DNA of 64,000 nt from Erythrobacter aureus (GTDB lineage Bacteria; Pseudomonadota; Alphaproteobacteria; Sphingomonadales; Sphingomonadaceae): assembly GCF_003355455.1 (NCBI RefSeq), contig NZ_CP031357.1, forward strand, positions 2,644,501 through 2,708,500. The letters are read 5' to 3'. Position 1 is the stretch's first letter; each line of letters opens with the position of its first letter. Positions 63,545 through 64,000 of the stretch are shown here, one piece after another. Position numbers and translations under genes: made by a program. Below the pieces are notes generated by a model. That model saw nothing but the letters and a program-made list of their open reading frames with translations, made no database searches and was not told the origin of the DNA.

Positions 63545-63778
63545 ATGCCGATGGCTGCGGACGACATCGTGACGCTGATCGAAGAGGCACTTCCGGGCGC
63601 GGTCGTGGAAATGCGCGATCTGGCAGGCGATAACGATCACTGGGCTGCGAAGGTCACGGCTCCGCAATTCGCGGGGCTCACTCGAGTTAAGCAGCACAAG
63701 CTGGTTTACGATGCCCTCGGAGAGCGAATGGGCGGCGAACTGCACGCCTTGCAACTGACAACTCAAGCCCCCACCTGA
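63545..63778 (+). CDS. bolA: BolA family protein
   Basis: 77 aa: KQHKLVYDALGERMGGELHA is the BolA motif with the conserved His. There is a short family-typical N-terminus. BolA partners monothiol glutaredoxins in Fe-S handling; the next gene is such a glutaredoxin. Confidence 0.93.
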   Translation: MPMAADDIVTLIEEALPGAVVEMRDLAGDNDHWAAKVTAPQFAGLTRVKQHKLVYDALGERMGGELHALQLTTQAPT

Positions 63779-63815
63779 ACCCGACAGGTCAAATTCTATA
63801 TAAAGGACGGACCCG

Positions 63816-64000
63816 ATGTCCGACACCAACCAGCGCATCGCCGATATCGTCGGCGGCAACGATGTCGTCCTCTTCATGAAGGGCACCCCGCTGTTTCCGC
63901 AATGCGGCTTTTCGAGCCGCGCGGTGGCGATTCTCGACCATTGCGGTGTCGCCTATGACAGTGTCGATGTCCTTCAGGACATGGAAATCCGCCAGGGCAT
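63816..64000 (+). CDS. grxD: Monothiol glutaredoxin, CGFS type (3' end missing)
   Basis: The window ends inside this gene; 61 residues are visible. The CGFS active site (PQCGFSSRAV) and MKGTPLFP show the Grx4/Grx5 type, which carries [2Fe-2S] clusters, often with BolA. AAAGGA precedes the ATG. Confidence 0.95.
   Translation, partial: MSDTNQRIADIVGGNDVVLFMKGTPLFPQCGFSSRAVAILDHCGVAYDSVDVLQDMEIRQG

Overview
The window is a GC-rich chromosomal segment from an alphaproteobacterium, most likely Sphingomonadales and probably an Erythrobacter-like member of the Erythrobacteraceae. This is inferred from a GcrA cell-cycle regulator, a DUF1476 (ATPase zeta-type) protein beside bolA and a CGFS glutaredoxin, a CrtZ carotenoid hydroxylase, the DUF2849/sulfite reductase/DUF934/cysH cluster, and overall protein similarity. 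No 16S gene is present, so the genus is a guess.

Layout. 1-7 kb: catabolism (a Cys-rich copper-binding protein, glutaryl-CoA dehydrogenase, maleylacetoacetate isomerase, fumarylacetoacetase, acyl-CoA dehydrogenase, enoyl-CoA hydratase, thiolase). 7-10.5 kb: obgE, proB, a nucleoside-diphosphate-sugar-epimerase-like SDR and tRNA-Thr. 10.5-14.4 kb: assimilatory sulfate reduction with siroheme synthesis, transcribed leftward. 14.5-19.3 kb: MscS channel, cystathionine beta-lyase, mercaptopyruvate sulfurtransferase, a Pro/Thr-rich membrane protein, queF. 19.4-26 kb: an accessory stretch with a Slam-like outer-membrane translocon, a FecR-domain/poly-proline/duplicated-barrel secreted protein, and a divergent HTH regulator fused to an apparently inactive alpha/beta-hydrolase. 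26.2-35 kb: a probable genomic island bounded by tRNA-Ser and a copy of its 3' end; it holds an aldehyde dehydrogenase pseudogene, a MASE1-CHASE-PAS hybrid kinase, a response regulator, a YaiO-like barrel, a HEAT protein, a processive GT2 glycosyltransferase and an IS3 remnant. 35-43.6 kb: hspQ, ABC-2 permease, gcrA, DUF1993, a spermidine-synthase-like protein, pnp, rpsO, truB, an M50 protease and tdk. 43.7-51.7 kb: an AbgT transporter and the rimP-nusA-ylxR-infB-thioesterase-rbfA block. 51.8-56.4 kb: an expanded phage-shock operon. 56.4-64 kb: sufE, small membrane proteins, crtZ, leuC, a periplasmic lactonase-like enzyme, leuD, a quinone oxidoreductase, DUF1476, bolA and a truncated grxD.

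The most interesting parts are: (1) a sigma54-driven psp operon in which pspA, pspB and pspC are followed by five further small TM proteins sharing the PspB-type ERI..LE.I motif, plus two tiny membrane ORFs at its ends; (2) the Slam/FecR-barrel pair with a pseudo-hydrolase regulator; (3) the tRNA-Ser-bounded polysaccharide/signalling island. Two genes (infB and the M50 protease) each carry a single-base loss in a run of four G/C. Because infB is essential, these look more like sequence errors than real mutations.
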